Positions 47,936 through 61,362 are shown, counted from the first letter of the stretch. The stretch: DNA of 64,000 nucleotides from Dasypus novemcinctus (GCF_030445035.2 NC_080682.1:34082770-34146769); one strand, 5' to 3'. Made by a program: numbers and translations. The notes: generated by a model from the sequence alone, not told the origin.

Positions 47936-48609
47936 GAACTTAGTACTGAGAGGTGGGTTGTGCATTTACAGTTACCAAAAATGTTTGAATGATTTTATAA
48001 ATGGGTAAGGGGTATTTTTTGGAGGAACTGTCAGATACTTGTTAGAAAAGACCTTGATTTCTTTATACAGACTGTTGGTGGGAATACAGACACTAAAGAG
48101 ACTTTGACGAGGCCTTAGAAGTAAATGATGAAACTGTTATTGTAATTGGAGGAAAGGTGATCTGTGTTTTTAAATTGGAAGAACTTAGCAAGATTGACTC
48201 CTGGAATTGCATGGAAGGCAGAATTTGAAAATCATAAGCTTGGACATTTAGCCAATGGTATTTCCAAACTAAATGTGGAAAATATATCCTATCTTTTCCA
48301 TTTAGCATACAGAAAAAATTTAAAGGATAAGGGTAAGCTGAAAACTGAATCATTTGCTATAGACAGAAACTGATTCTGGAAATTTTTAGCCTCTGGAAAT
48401 CAAGCCCCAGGTCACAGTGTCCCATTTGAGGAATTAACTAAACCTGGAACTTGAAAGTCAAGGACTGAAAATGCAGCTATCCAGGAAAGATTTGTGGAAA
48501 GTTGTATTGTCTGATGGCTTAGATTCCTACTTCTTGCATGCTAAACCAACAAGCTCTTTGAGAGAGCTGTATGAACAAAACTACTGCCAACCTGGATTAA
48601 AAGGATCAT

Positions 48610-49133
48610 TGCATTAGTCAGCCAAAGGGGCACTGATGCCAAGTACCAGAAATTGTTTGGTTTTTATAAAGGGTATTTAGTTTGGGTAGGAGCTTACAGA
48701 TACTAGGCCATAAAGCATAAGTTACTTCCCTCACCAAAGTCTATTTCCATGTGTTGGAGCAATATACTTGCCGACATCTGTGAGGGTTCAGGCTTCCAGG
48801 GTTCCTCCCTTCCAGGGTCTTGCTTCTCTCTGGGTTGAAGCTTCCTTTCTTCCTGGCACTTGCTTCTCTTTCTTCTGTGAACTTACTTCCCAGGGTGCCA
48901 GCTTAAGACTTCAGCATCAAACTCCAACATCAAAACTCCAACATTAAGAACTACCAACTCTGTCTTTTGCCAAGCCTTTTATCTGTGAGTCTCCACCCAC
49001 CAAGGGTGGAAGCTCAGTGCCCTAATGATGTGGCCCAATAAAAGCCCTAATCATACTAAATCATGCCCAGGTACAGTTCAGATTACAAACATAATCAAAT
49101 ATTTGGAATTTATAACCACATCAAATTGCTACA
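48610..49133 (-). mobile_element. Nested solo LTR, antisense
   Basis: On the minus strand the LTR opens TGTAGCAATTTGATG and closes GACTAATGCA, resembling the host ERVL LTR ends. Flanking ATCAT and CTCAT match at four of five bases. Confidence 0.7.
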
Positions 49134-50038
49134 CTCATGAAGGGGAGTGATGAAAGGGAAAATGTCTTTAAGAGGAAAACCATGGAAGTTGAGGTTTGGA
49201 ATTAAGACATCTCCTTAGGCCAACAGAGGAACCCCACCCATCTGTAGAGAGCATTAATTTGTCCCAGCAGTTGAAGACGATTTATTTTTCAGCCCAGTTT
49301 TCAGGGAATGTTTTGCCACCACAGGCTAAAGACAGGGTGGAGAATATTCCCCAATGATTGAGGAGAGTGAGGTTGACACCCCATTGGTCTGAGAGAGTAG
49401 GACCTGTCCCCTATACATTAGGGAAGGCCAGGTTGCCAACTAATTGTTCTGAGAGGTTTAGGCCTGAGAAGAGATTAGGAAGAATGTTGCCTCCACCTCA
49501 TTTTTCTAAGGAGGTTGATATTCTACTCCAGATGTTGTGTAAAGTGTGGCTATCACCCCATTCTTAGAGGATAAGGTTTGGAGTTCAGTCACCACTGAGA
49601 TGCTTGTTAATGGTGGAACCAAGAAAATGGCTATTTGTCAAGCCTGTGGACACAATTGGTCCTTAAGGCTGAGAAAAACACATCATCTTAAGAAAGACTC
49701 TCAGATTTTGAAATCTAATGAAGTTTGCCCCACAGGTTTTTGGAACCATAGTGGATCAGTGACTCATATTTTTCTCAAAAATTCTCCTTATGACCTAAAA
49801 AATTCTCCTTATGATAATGGAAATATTTATCATTTGTCTATCCCTTTGAATATCAGAAGCAAGTAAAGTGTTTCATAAGTTTCACAGGTCTATACCAGAG
49901 GGGAATTTGCCCCAAGACAAACTGTGTTTCTTTAAACTGATTGTGATGTGATTTTGTACATAACATTGTTAGTGATTTAAGGTTTTGATTTTTTTTTTTA
50001 GTATTGTAATTTCTTTTTTTGGAATTCAGAGGGTGGAA

Positions 50039-50694
50039 TGTGGCAGTTTGGTGTTATTTATGAATTCCAAAAAGAGATATTGATTGTTTGTTAACTGGCC
50101 TGTTTCTCTGAGCATGATACCCTTTGATTGTATTAAATTCAAAGTTTTAAACTTTACTTGATTACATTATAATTAGGGCTTGGATTTGACCACATCATTA
50201 GGGTATGCATGGTTAAGTCTCTGCCCCCTTCTTGGGCTATATAAATGGACACTCACTCAAGGAGAACACAGAAGTAGATGCACGGAGAAGATAGACAAAG
50301 GAAGAAAGATAGCTCCATAGACATGGCAGAGGCCCTTTAAAGAGAGATTAGCCATTAGCCTGCTAGTTTACAGCTGACCTTGTGAAGAGAACACAGCAGC
50401 TGAGCCTGGAATGAAATGAGCCCTGGATAGAGAGCCGAGGCTACGCCAGTCAATAGCTGAGATTGGAAGAAGCTGGACCCATGGAGCCTTAAGAAGGAAG
50501 AGGGATGTTGAACCCTCACATGTCACTCGCCATCTTGCTTTAGCACATGGCAAGAGAGTTTGCTAAGGAAGTAACTTAGAGTTGGACTCTTTAGGGTCTT
50601 GTAAGTGTAAGCTTTTACCACAAATAAATACCTTTTAGAAAAGTCAAAAGATTTCTGGTACTTTACATCAGCACCCCTTTGGCGGACTAATACA
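50039..50694 (+). repeat. 3' LTR of ERVL-type element
   Basis: Opens TGTGGCAGTTTGG and ends CTAATACA. Aligned with 47292-47935 throughout. Confidence 0.75.
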
Positions 50695-50899
50695 GAATTT
50701 GTGCTGAAATCACTTCACATTTTAAGGCATTCAACTGATTGGATAAAACATCATTCATTGCTGATGGCAATCTCCTTTGTTAGTTGTAGATGTAATTAGC
50801 CATGCATGCAATAAACTTACTAATTGCTAATGTGCATAAATGTCCTTGTATTGCAATTAGCCCAGTGCTTGCTTGACCAAACAACTGGGTACAATTACC

Positions 50900-51240
50900 T
50901 GACCAAGTTGACACTTTAGCCTAACCATGACAAACCCAAAGCAAGAGAAAGTAAAGAAAAAAATTGATAAATGGGACCTCCTCAAAATTGCATGCTTTCT
51001 GCATAAAATGACTTTATCAAAAAGGTGAAAAGACCATATACCCAATGGGAGAAAATATTTGGATATCAGATATCCAATAAACATTTAATATTCAGGATAT
51101 TGGAAAGAGATCTTTTACACACAGTGATAAAAAGACAAACAATCCATTTAAAAGTGAACATCATGTTGAGTAAAGCAAGTGAAACACATAAAGACAATAT
51201 TGAATGATTTCACTATTAAGAACTGCTGTGCAGGATTGTT
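50900..51240 (+). mobile_element. L1 ORF2 fragment with internal deletion
   Basis: Carries 'gataaatgggacctcctcaa' and 'caatgggagaaaatatttgg' as in 41243-41340, then jumps to the 'gttgagtaaagcaa' end of ORF2. Confidence 0.75.
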
Positions 51241-51318
51241 AAAAATGGTTGTTTGGAAATGTTTAGAAATAGATAAAAAAAATGAAAGCTCATTATGGTG
51301 TCTGTAACAAGCAGCACT

Positions 51319-51752
51319 GTTTTAGTTTGCCTAAGGCTGACAATGCAATTCATAGAAATGTGTTGGTTTTGATAAAGTGTATTTACTTAGGGTAAAAGTT
51401 GACAGTTCCCAGGCCATGAAAAGTCCAAGTCAAGGCTGGGCTTCTGCTCTTGTCGCAAATTCAGTTGTAAGCTATCAGACATATAGTAGGACTAGCATCC
51501 TCTTGAGCAGCTTCATGGGCTCAGCCTCTTGGAGGCCTCATGCTTAAGCAATCGTTTCTCTCACACTGTCACATCAAATACACTAGTTCCCCTTTTCCTC
51601 TTTCTGCCCCTGTATAAGTCTGTTTTTATCAGACCCAGCAAGGGCCCTCAACTGAATTTAATAATATCAAAGGGATCAATCCCAGAGGAATAGATGAGTT
51701 TACAAACATAATCTTTTTTTTTTAATTCATATTATAATCTCAAACTGCCACA
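51319..51752 (-). mobile_element. Solo LTR, ERVL-type, antisense
   Basis: On the minus strand it begins TGTGGCAGTTTGAG and ends near 'gcaaactaaaaca', similar to the LTR starts at 50039 and 48610 but more diverged. Confidence 0.65.
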
Positions 51753-51769
51753 AACACTAATATATAGGA

Positions 51770-52660
51770 ATGATAGTATTTGAAAGGGAAAGTCTAAGAC
51801 CATGTACATCACTAGAAGTAAAGTTTAAAAAAAAGAAACATGGGATTATATAGTATTGTGCACCCTTTCATGGACAATGAGTGTGGTCAGTAGTGCATAT
51901 AAAAGAATGTTTTTCTTGAAACTGAAAAAAAAATGTATGATGATACAAGATGTTAATAATAAGGTCATATTTGGGCAAAATAGAACCAAAGGAAAACATG
52001 GAATGTAGAGAATAGTTGTATAGTAATATTATTTCATTCAATGGTAAAACAAGGAAGTGTGCTAAGTGAAAAAATCCAGACACAAAGTATTGACTATTGT
52101 TTGACTTTATCTATTCAAAATGTAAATACAAATAAATTTTTAAAGATGAAAATAGATTAGCAGTTATGTAGGGTAGGGAAAGTATGGGGATTAAGAGGTG
52201 ACTTCTAAGAGGCAAGATTTTTTAAAATTCTTTTTGGAGTAATGAAAATGCTCTGATATTGATTGTGGGAATGAATGCACCACTGTATTTATACCAAATA
52301 CCTTTGATTGTTCACTTCAGATAAATTGTATGGTTATGAATGCATTTCAGTAAAATTGATAAATAATATGGGCCAAAAACTTGAATAGACATTTTCTAAA
52401 GAGGAAATGCAGATGGCTAAAAAGCTAAAAGATGCTCAACATCACTAGCTGTTAGGGAAATGTAAATTAAAACTATATTGAGATATCATTTCAAATCTTA
52501 TAGAATGGTTGCTATTAAAAAAGAGAAAACTACAGTAGGAATGGATATGGAGAAATAGAAACATTCTTTCATCATTTGTGGGAATGTAGAATGGTACAAT
52601 GCATATGGAAGATTAATGGCTTTTTAAAATTATTAGGTTTGAAGAAATGTACTTTGTAGT
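51770..52660 (+). mobile_element. Old L1 3' end and ORF2 pieces
   Basis: 51770-52360 ends with 'gctctgatattgattgtggg' and 'aataatatggg' in the manner of old L1 3' UTRs. 52370-52660 matches an ORF2 C-terminal segment ('aagaggaaatgcagatggct'). Confidence 0.6.
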
Positions 52661-53156
52661 TTTATACATCCAAAATAGAATTGGAAGTTCTTTATTTCCC
52701 TTTAAATCTTATTCACTACTGTAGCTATAACTCCTTTTTTAATAACTCCACACTTTCCAGGACAATATCTATTAGGGTTCTAATATGGCACCTTGAAAAT
52801 AAAATGGAACCTCATCGTAGATATAACAGGTCTCATCTTTCTTTTACAGTCTTCTCTCCCTCTTCCTCCATTTTAGTTGTCCTCATTACCATCTTCTTTT
52901 AATATTAATTTCAGTTCTTATTTTAATGACTTTGATATTTATCACTCAGGCTCAAAATCTGCAAATTCTACATGTATCAACCAATTGAATGATTTGTCAA
53001 AACCAATAGAAACTAATTTTCTAATATTCTTAGTTTCCTTTTTACTCTCTTATTTCTGACATTGACAAAATGAAGACCTTTACTACTTCATTAAGTATGT
53101 TCTAGAGGCTTGAAATGCAATTATTATAGTAAAAAATACATTTTGTTCTTGAATCT
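52661..53156. other. Unassigned AT-rich DNA
   Basis: Nothing recognised. Confidence 0.5.
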
Positions 53157-53440
53157 ATGTACTGAAAAGCATAGGGACTCTGTTAAAAGCAGGGACTCTG
53201 TAGCCCTTGAGTTTAGGTTTGAATCCTGGTATCAAACTTAAGAACTATATAGGGTTGAGCATATTCCTTAAGAGTTTTTATGTGTCTCTGTTTCTGTAAA
53301 TATGATTATATGTAATTACAGACCCACCTCTTTGAGTTGTTATGAGAATAAATGGCTTAGTACATGTACTGTATTTACTTAATGTTCAGGATATACAAAG
53401 CTGCATGTAAGTGATAATACTTGCTACTCTTACTCATTCT
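53157..53440 (+). mobile_element. MIR SINE
   Basis: Shows 'gggactctgtagcc', then a B-box-like 'ggtttgaatcctgg' and 'tgtgtctctgtttctg', and 'gagttgttatgagaataaat' in MIR order. Confidence 0.8.
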
Positions 53441-53449
53441 GTGATTCAT

Positions 53450-53600
53450 CATTCATTCAAAAAATATTTTCTGAATAAACTATATGTTCCAAGTATTATA
53501 TTATGCCCTGGAGATACAATTGTCTGAGCAAACATATACAGTTCTTGACCTTATACAAATTACTGTTTGGGTGCTGTATTAGAACTTGATAGTAATCAAA
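53450..53600 (-). mobile_element. L2 3' end fragment
   Basis: The phrase 'ttcattcaaaaaatatttt', followed by 'gccctggagatacaattg', is the antisense of the L2 3' end. Confidence 0.65.
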
Positions 53601-55140
53601 TATTTACAAAACAAATGTTAAGTATGACTGAATCAAATGATATGAAAAGGGAAGTTTCATAGGGCAGGGAACTCAATGAAATTATGCTTGAAGGAAAGAT
53701 ATTTGAGAGATATGAGCAATGAAAATACGTTAACAAAAGATGTAAAAGTATCATTTTTTTATTGACCTTAGAGAGAGAAAATCCTAATAGACTGCTAGTT
53801 CTCACACTTAGGATGCTACTATTGGGGAAATGAAAGGTGGCATTTCATGCATATTAACATGACATCTATTGTCTTATTTGTTGAATGAATTTAAGATGCT
53901 GTGGTTTCAGGCTTAATTTCTTTATGAGACAACTTGTTGTCCATATCACAGTCAGTATTGTTTCTCTGAAAATTTGCTTCTTGTTGTTGATAAAGAAGAA
54001 ATTTGATTATATATTTAAACCCAATTATACTATTAAGCTTGAGTTTCATTCAATAGAGATATAGACTTTCTATACGCATAGTTAATTAGAAAAGGAAATC
54101 CTGAAAGTTATCAATTGATTTATACTTTATACTTAATAATGAACACTTTGATACTTTGTTCTCATGGGATTTACTTTTTAGAAGCGTAAGACAGGCATCC
54201 CTGCTCTGAAAAGAGTGAAATTCATTACAATAAAAGTAAACTTTTATTTTAAAATATGTTCAAGTAAACAAAACTCAGAACAAAAAATAAACAATTCAGA
54301 ATAAATAAGGAAGAAGCAAATGTGAGTTGAGATGATGTGAGACTATTGCACAGGGATTTGTTCAGTTGTAAAAATTTAGAAATAATGATAAATCATTTCT
54401 TATAGACAGAGGAAATAAGCCGTGATAGGAACTGAAAAGGGTCTAACATCAGAGGAACTCCCAAAATTAGGTTAGCTTTTGAGATCTTTGAACAATTGTA
54501 TATAATAGCCAGTTTTAAATTATTATTTATGCTGTACTTTTATTTGATTTCCAGGGCTTTAATTATACATTCAATAAATATTACCTTAAAATTTCAATAT
54601 ATGTTTGAAAGTTTCAGCATGGATCTAATCAAGTCCTCTGATTGCATAGGGAGAAGGAAATAATGGAGTAAAGATCTATGGTATTGACCCAGAAGTACAA
54701 AAGGCATGTCCAAGGGGTGTGAATGCACATGAAGCAAATAAATAACTTTCTGGCAGTCCATCACAGGGATTTCAGAAGAGGAATTCACTTCATGAAGAAA
54801 GTCTAAATTACTGTAAAAAATGTGGAGTTATATCTTTCCATCAAATCCTGCATCTATGACATCTGATTAGTGAAAATCAAATTATGCAAACAATAATAAT
54901 AATATAAGTTTATAATTGAATGTTTAGTATGGATTTATTTGAACAGAGTCATAAGCATATAGTTGGCAATTTTCCTACATTAATAAAATGCTGCATTGAA
55001 TGGGTGATTAAAGTTTTCTTTAGAAATATTCTAGGACACGATAAGAGTATTAACTGAGAACAAAGGGTTTTCTTCCCATGTTTCAGATCATAGAGTTATG
55101 TAGTAAACAGGAAGATGTTTTTGTTTGACTCAAACTGTAA
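53601..55140. other. Unassigned DNA downstream of the OR gene
   Basis: No gene or repeat recognised. It would hold the 3' UTR of the OR gene (minus strand), but I cannot place its polyadenylation site with confidence. Confidence 0.45.
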
Positions 55141-56106
55141 CTATAGAACATTTTTTTTCAATCTTTTCAGTGCCTTTTTAACATCTTTGTTCCTTAAACT
55201 GTAAATGATAGGATTCAGCATAGGAATTACAATAGTGTAAAATATAGACACTATCATATCATGGTCCAAAGCATAGCTGGAACTTGGCCTCACATACATG
55301 AAGAGGATTGTCCCATGGTAAATTGATACACCAGTCAGGTGAGAACCACAAGTGGAAAAGACTTTTTGCCTCCCTTCAGCAGAATGCATCTTCAAAATGG
55401 CCATCAGAATGAAACCATAGGAGATCAAGACAATTAATATACTGAATATTTCAATAAAGCTCACAAAGCAGAAGAGTAGAAGCTGGTTGAGATGAGTGTC
55501 AGAACAAGAAATAGCGAGGAGTGGAGGGATGTCACAAAAAACATGTCTAATTTCATTGGATGCACAGAAGGATAGGCTAAAAGTGGCCACAGTGTGTATA
55601 GTAGCATTCAGAATGCCACCAAAACAGGAAGCAATGATGAGTGGCACATAAACTTGGGGTGACATGTTAACTGAATAAAGCAGCGGGTTATAGATTGCTA
55701 CATAGCGATCATAAGCCATTGCAGCCAAGAGAAAACTCTCTGTACTCCCAAAAGTAATAAAGAGAAGCATCTGTGTTGCACAACCAGGAAATGAAATGGT
55801 TTTATCCACTGCCAAGAAATTGACCAACATTTTAGGGGTGACAACTGAAGAATAGCTGGCATCCAAGAATGACAACACACTCAGAAAATAGTACATGGGG
55901 TTGTGGAGCTGGGAATCCCGAATGACCAATAAAACCAGTCCCAAATTTGTTATCAAAGTAAAAAGATAGATTACTAGAAATAAGAAAAACAGGTAGACTT
56001 TCAGCTCAGTATTATCTGTGAAGCCCATCAATATAAACATAGTCACTTCAGTCCCATTCTTCAACCCAATATTGTTTGGTTCCAAATCTAATGGAATCCC
56101 TGACAT
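55141..56106 (-). CDS. OR5T: Olfactory receptor, OR5T-like, intact
   Basis: An odorant-detecting G-protein-coupled receptor of the olfactory neuron membrane. The 321-residue single-exon frame has all family marks: N-glycosylation site N17-G-T, 'LHNPMYYFL' (67-75), '[13 protein letters not shown]' (130-142), 'SYGFI' (229-233), '[10 protein letters not shown]' (248-257) and '[12 protein letters not shown]' (295-306). The loop cysteines at 109, 181, 191 and 201 are present, and seven hydrophobic segments can be counted. The start is the first ATG after an in-frame stop two codons upstream. '[12 protein letters not shown]' and '[13 protein letters not shown]' point to the OR5T subfamily from memory, but the exact orthologue is not determined. 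Residue 53 is Thr in the TM1 G-N motif (T-N here), which is unusual. OR genes usually have a 5' non-coding exon upstream, which I could not place. Confidence 0.93.
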   Translation of the reverse strand: MSGIPLDLEPNNIGLKNGTEVTMFILMGFTDNTELKVYLFFLFLVIYLFTLITNLGLVLLVIRDSQLHNPMYYFLSVLSFLDASYSSVVTPKMLVNFLAVDKTISFPGCATQMLLFITFGSTESFLLAAMAYDRYVAIYNPLLYSVNMSPQVYVPLIIASCFGGILNATIHTVATFSLSFCASNEIRHVFCDIPPLLAISCSDTHLNQLLLFCFVSFIEIFSILIVLISYGFILMAILKMHSAEGRQKVFSTCGSHLTGVSIYHGTILFMYVRPSSSYALDHDMIVSIFYTIVIPMLNPIIYSLRNKDVKKALKRLKKNVL

Positions 56107-58265
56107 TTCAGTTTAAATTTCTAGGTTTTCTAAGTAATATCTCATGAAAGAGTAAACCCAGTTATATCCTCCTGGTTGTTTCTTGGAAGGGTAAATATTA
56201 TTCATGTCAGTGATGAAGTAGTCAATGACAAGGAAGCTCGGCCCACGTGAAAGTACTTCTCTGTATAAAATAAGTGAAGAAATTGTTTCATACACTTCTT
56301 GGCTAAATAAGTCATGTAAAATAAAAACTGCCAACTTAAGTGTTTCCTTTTCCAGTTAATTTTATGTTAAATTTTCTGTCAACTGTTTTCATATTACATA
56401 ATATAATTCCCAAAGAATTAAGAATATTGTGATTTTGTATCCAAAAATGTTATAGTGGATTGTACAAAAGTGAGTGTTGGTCCTAAATATGTTATAATGT
56501 GCATGAAACGCCTTTCGCTTCTGGTTTTTATTATGAAATGGGTGGAGTCACATTCACATCACAAGATTTTACTAAATTTAAATTATTAACTGTGTGAAAC
56601 TATTTAATTTAAAATGTTTCCAGGGGACTTAAAAGATGTGATCAGTTAGACTTACATTTCAACTTTTCTGACAGGACTTTCTTTTCTCAATAAACCTGTT
56701 TGTGCTCTGTTCTGGCAAGAATCCCATTCCTGTAGTCCTTCAGGAGAAGTGATGAAAGAGCAGCAGAAGGTGTTCTGTAGGTAGATATAACTTGTATGCC
56801 ATTAGAAAGGGTACAATAATTGGGGAATTGGCCAAAACTAAGTTTTAATGGAAATTCCACAGGCAATAACTCAGTAAACTGAGCAGAAGAAATTAATCCC
56901 AGGCTAGGTGGAACTTCAGTTTATGGGCTGCCATGGTAAGTCCTGTCCTGTCAAAAATACAGCATTAATAATTAACACCAACCAGAGTCAAACCTTAGCA
57001 CTTGCTATTTCTAAGATTTGCCATTTTCCCCTGAATTTTGCATATGCTCCTGAGCTTTCTGTTGTTAATTATTATTTTATTACACATTTAATAATAATGC
57101 AATAAGAAGCCATGCTTTATGATAATAGTATAAAAGGAAATGTCAGTAATTAATATTTTAAAATTTGTTGTGAGTAAATACAAAAGGGTATAATGACTTT
57201 ATTAATAAATTTCCCATTTTTGGCCTTTACAACTTGTTATATCATTAGTGTTGTTGTTCAAGTTTTAGCTTAATGACTCTAATTATGCTCACTGTCCCTG
57301 CAAAGTCCTTGGGTAGATTTTTCTTTTTTGGGTTTTCTTTTCTTCAATTTTTTTCTATTTGGGCAGATTTTTGAGACAAATTTTTTCAACAAGTCACAAC
57401 AATTTCATTAATAAATTATAGTTATACATGCAGTCTTAAAATAACTGAAGTAAATGTCAACCCTACAATCACTAATAAATTTGTTTATAAAAGCCATTTC
57501 TGAAAAAAATTAAATCACAATATTGTCACAAGTAGTGTTTGATTTCTGGTTTCCCCCCTGTGTTTCTTATTCAGTGGAAGTGAAGAAAGAGTAGTGTATG
57601 ACAAAAAATAATAAAACATTGTATATGCACTGAAAGCCTTAGTTACTGAACACAGTTAAATCCAGGATTCACTATATTTTGGAGTGCAATTTAAACATGG
57701 CATCTTTTGTTCTTCCTTTAACTTGCAACTGACCATTCTTAATTACTTGGCACCTGTATGTTGCAGGATTTAATGGAATGAAACTTTTGCCATGCATTAG
57801 ACTGTGCTGCATTCAGTAATGTACAATTTTAATTCATGACATTAAATGAGCCAAGATTTTGAATCTTGTGGTGTTTACCTACCTGTCAAGAAGAAAATGA
57901 GGAAATCAGCTTAACATCACTGGAATGAAAATAAAAACGTGTTTATTTTCCCAGAAAGTCTCCTTCAGATAGAGATGAAGGATTTTTTAAAAAAATACAT
58001 AAATAAAAAGCTTCATGAATGTAAGTTTACAGAACAAAAACAAAAAAAAATGCTTATTTGATCCTTAGAAAATTCTATGGTAAAAACATACAATTAGGCT
58101 AAATTCCTATTTCTGAAGTAAGTTCATACAATTTAACCATGTCTTTTCAAACACACACACCACACTAACAAACTTTATAATTTCTAATTTAGTTTGAATG
58201 GCTTGAAATGTATCAATTAATAATAGAAATATGTATTAAAATACTTTGGTGAAAAAATATGTCTG
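56107..58265. other. Upstream of OR gene, unassigned
   Basis: AT-rich DNA that should include the OR promoter and 5' exon. I found no convincing element or other gene. Confidence 0.4.
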
Positions 58266-58395
58266 TTGCAAACATTTTCTATTTCTCTTTATTTCTTTAT
58301 TTCCCATCTTTTATTTCCCATTCCTATCTCTCTCTCACTTTCCCTTACTCTGCCTTTTTCCCTCTCTCTGCCCCTTCTCATCTTTCTCTTTACAA
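58266..58395. repeat. Pyrimidine-rich low-complexity tract
   Basis: Irregular CT-rich sequence with 'tctctctctc' runs. Confidence 0.8.
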
Positions 58396-59179
58396 GAAAA
58401 TTTGGAACACATTAAAAAATATTTTCTGAAGATGATCAAGCACAAAATAGTAATTAGCAAGACAGCAATCAGAAGAGTGATTGGAAATAAAAATATACAA
58501 GCAAATTTCAAAAAATATTATCAAAAGCTAGTCTGCTAAAGGAATTCAGTACATAATACATACACTAATAAACACAACAAAAATTTCAGTAACATTACAA
58601 ATCTACACTTTACTAGCATTCCCAAGATAGGAAGATTTTAGTAAAGTTAGGATCTCTAAAACCCTGTATTTAATCTGCTTTTCCCTGAATTATGGTTGAG
58701 TTGTAAATATAATTTCATACTTTGAAAACAAAGAATAACTAAGATTGACCAAAATTTCAGGCATATCAAGTTCAAATTCATGAACACGGTGTCATTACAG
58801 AGTGCATATATATGAGATGCATTAAATATTTTATCAAATGAAATGACTGACTATATATGAAGGAAGCACACCAATGAAGTATGACTTCAATGTAATTTAT
58901 AAAAAAATAAAACAGTTTTAAAAGTTGCTTTTTCCCATTAAAATATTGTGCAATGAAGGCCCCCCATGCCGTAAACTAAATATTTCCTCTTGAAGTTATA
59001 TACATATGATTATCTTATGATTCTAAACATATGCTAAATATCCTTCACTTGATATTAATCCCAACGAATCACCATATTCTGTTATTAGGCTTAAAAATGC
59101 ATCTCTGTTACCACATTATGTTTTTGCATATCTCAGCAAAATAATACTATATTTTGCTTAAATTGACCTGGGGGTTAGT
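58396..59179. other. Unassigned AT-rich DNA
   Basis: Nothing recognised. Confidence 0.5.
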
Positions 59180-59385
59180 ATTTTTTATTGCATTATTTCA
59201 TGTGATCTACACAGTAATATGCAAAAAATAATTTAGTGCAGTCTTATAGAAAAGAAAACTCATGTTCTTTAGACATTAACTTAACAAAATCAACACCATT
59301 AATCACTGTCAGAGCCAGGATTCAAGCTAAGATTTCTCTGAATCCACACTGTAATAAGCTGTTTTCACTTGACCATATTGTAATC
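59180..59385 (-). mobile_element. MIR SINE, antisense
   Basis: The 'cagagccaggattcaagcta' segment (59311-59330) and the preceding 'ataatttagtgcagtcttat' part follow antisense MIR order. It is diverged. Confidence 0.6.
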
Positions 59386-61120
59386 CTCATGTGACATGCC
59401 AAAATTCTGGAATTTTGTCCTCTAATAAAAATTTTAAATACTGTCTCTGAGTACTGAAAATCTTTTTGAAAGCCATCAAACATAAATAGACCATGAAATT
59501 AACCAAGGAAACTATAGAGGACTTTAGGTCAATTAGCTAACTAGTGAAATACATTTAAAATACATTTCTATTTTTCTGTCAGAAAAAAAAAATGTGAACA
59601 CGAATTGGGATACACTCAATGGACAGTGGAATGCCAATAATCACTCTGTTTAAAAATTTACCTAATATTAAATAATAGTCCTTTATTCTACAGCCCATGT
59701 TCTGACTATTATTTTCAATCAAGAATATTACAGCGAATTTCTAATTTATATCTCTTTTGACTAAATAAAGACCCCTTCCTATTTTTTTGCTGTAATTAAT
59801 TATAGGCATGCGATTGAATTATTAATACAAACATAAGTAAAGCATATTATATCTAATTTAAATATTAAAGTATATACTCTAGTTTGATATTCAGGTTTAC
59901 AGTTTCTAAAATATTGTGTAATTGTTGTAAAATCATTCCTTCTACCTGCAGAAATGAACTGCTCACAATAATTAAGGTATGCTATGAGTATCATTCAGTT
60001 GGATTCTTATACCAATTTATCAAGTTCTTATTGAAGTTCTCAGGGGATGTTTCAAGAAGAAAATACAGAGTCTTCTGGGAGATGAAAACAACAAGATGAT
60101 TGCTTTTTTCTGCAGTAAACAAGTAAATGTTTCTGGAACATCATACTCCATGATAAAAATAATTACATGAACTCATTTTGGCCTCTGGTCAACTGAACTC
60201 TCAGTGGAAGTTACAGGGCACGGGACTGGAAGAATAATCTACTCATACAATACATAGTCCTAGTCTGATAATCCTAGTCCTAGTCCTAATAAATTAAAAT
60301 GCTGAAAACTGGTTTCCTCTTCCTGGAATATAATCTGTTTAATTCTCTCAAAGTTCTCATAAGCATGTGCATAATGAAATAATTTGAAAGCATAGCTAAG
60401 CCAGATTTTACAAATGTCTAATAAAAATTACTATGCTTTTAATAGTCAAGAGATACTATTCAAAGTGTTATAAGAGATAGTTTAAGCTGAATTTCATAAA
60501 AGAGATAAATACAAATATTATAAACGTATGGGTAATAAGTACAAACAGGAGAGTCAGGGCAGTTGTAACCTAACTGTTATATTCTATGTGGTACAACATT
60601 TGAAGTCTAAATGCCAAGCAAAATTAAAGGTCTCATGTTTTGCCTTATGTATGGTCTTTCCTTATATTGGGGATCCTATATACTGATGTATATTATTATA
60701 TATACTAGTATATATTATAGTATATATAATATACTAATATATATATTATATTATATTGACATAGAGTTGGCTATGTTAATAAGAAATTCTTAAAAATTTT
60801 GAAAATTCACAGGGTATTGGTCCCCATCCTCAGATATTCACACTTTGTAGATAGATAATATTGTCTATCTATTCAGAAAGCCCAATCTGAATTGAAATGG
60901 AGACATAAATGATGAAATATTTTACTGATAAGCATCCAAATTGGAAAAAATGAATTAGCTAATAGCAATCCCAAATTGAGCTATAGATTCATTGCAAACC
61001 CAAATTAAATTTAAGCGTTTTTTAAAAACTAGTAAATTTTTTTTAAAAGCTGTTAAAAACAAATTTGAAAAAGAATAATAGAGTTAGAAGAATCACATAC
61101 TCTGGTTTCAGAACTTGTAG
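59386..61120. other. Unassigned AT-rich DNA with (TA)n at 60665-60770
   Basis: No gene recognised. A TA-rich stretch lies at 60665-60770. Confidence 0.5.
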
Positions 61121-61135
61121 AAATTAATTACCAAA

Positions 61136-61362
61136 GGTGTAGAGTTGGCTCAAGCCATTGGGCACCTCCATCCACATGGGAGGTTCAGGGTTCAGGTCCC
61201 AGTGCATTCTAAAAACTGAAACAAACAAAAAAAAGAAGACAACATGTGTAAACAATGCAGGGTGGGAGGGGTGCGGTGGAGGTGGTGGGGTCGAATGGGA
61301 CCTCATATTTTTTTAATGTAATATTTTTACAAAATCAATTTAAAAAAAAGTAAATCTAAAAA
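61136..61362 (+). mobile_element. Chimeric DAS-SINE head and L1 3' tail
   Basis: 61136-61210 is a tRNA-like SINE head: an A-box-like 'gttggctcaagccattgggc', then 'ccacatgggaggttcagggt' (61173-61192) and 'tcaggtccc', matching the DAS-SINE 5' half. From about 61258 it switches to an L1 3' end (G-rich run, then 'gaatgggacctcatat' and the A-rich tail). Flanks AAATTAATTACCAAA (61121-61135) and AAATTAATAATCAAA (61363-61377) match at 13 of 15, suggesting that both parts inserted as one unit. Confidence 0.65.

Larger units (their letters stand above)
47292..50694 (+). mobile_element. ERVL-type element with both LTRs
   Basis: Two similar ~650-bp plus-strand LTRs (47292-47935 and 50039-50694) flank ~2.1 kb. 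The sequence after the left LTR ('gactgttggtgggaatacag' near 48071, then 'gaggccttagaagtaaatga') matches the start of ERVL/MaLR internal regions as I remember them. Before the right LTR, 'agagggtggaa' is a polypurine tract. No protein domain survives. An antisense LTR (48610-49133) sits inside. The outer 5-bp flanks do not match. Confidence 0.7.

Noticed and set aside
56113..56334. 73-codon frame just upstream of the OR gene
   Set aside because: Ends in a stop two codons before the receptor ATG, shows no known motif, and is of a length expected by chance.
61136..61210. A functional tRNA gene
   Set aside because: A- and B-box-like sequences are present but the cloverleaf is degenerate and the segment is a SINE head.
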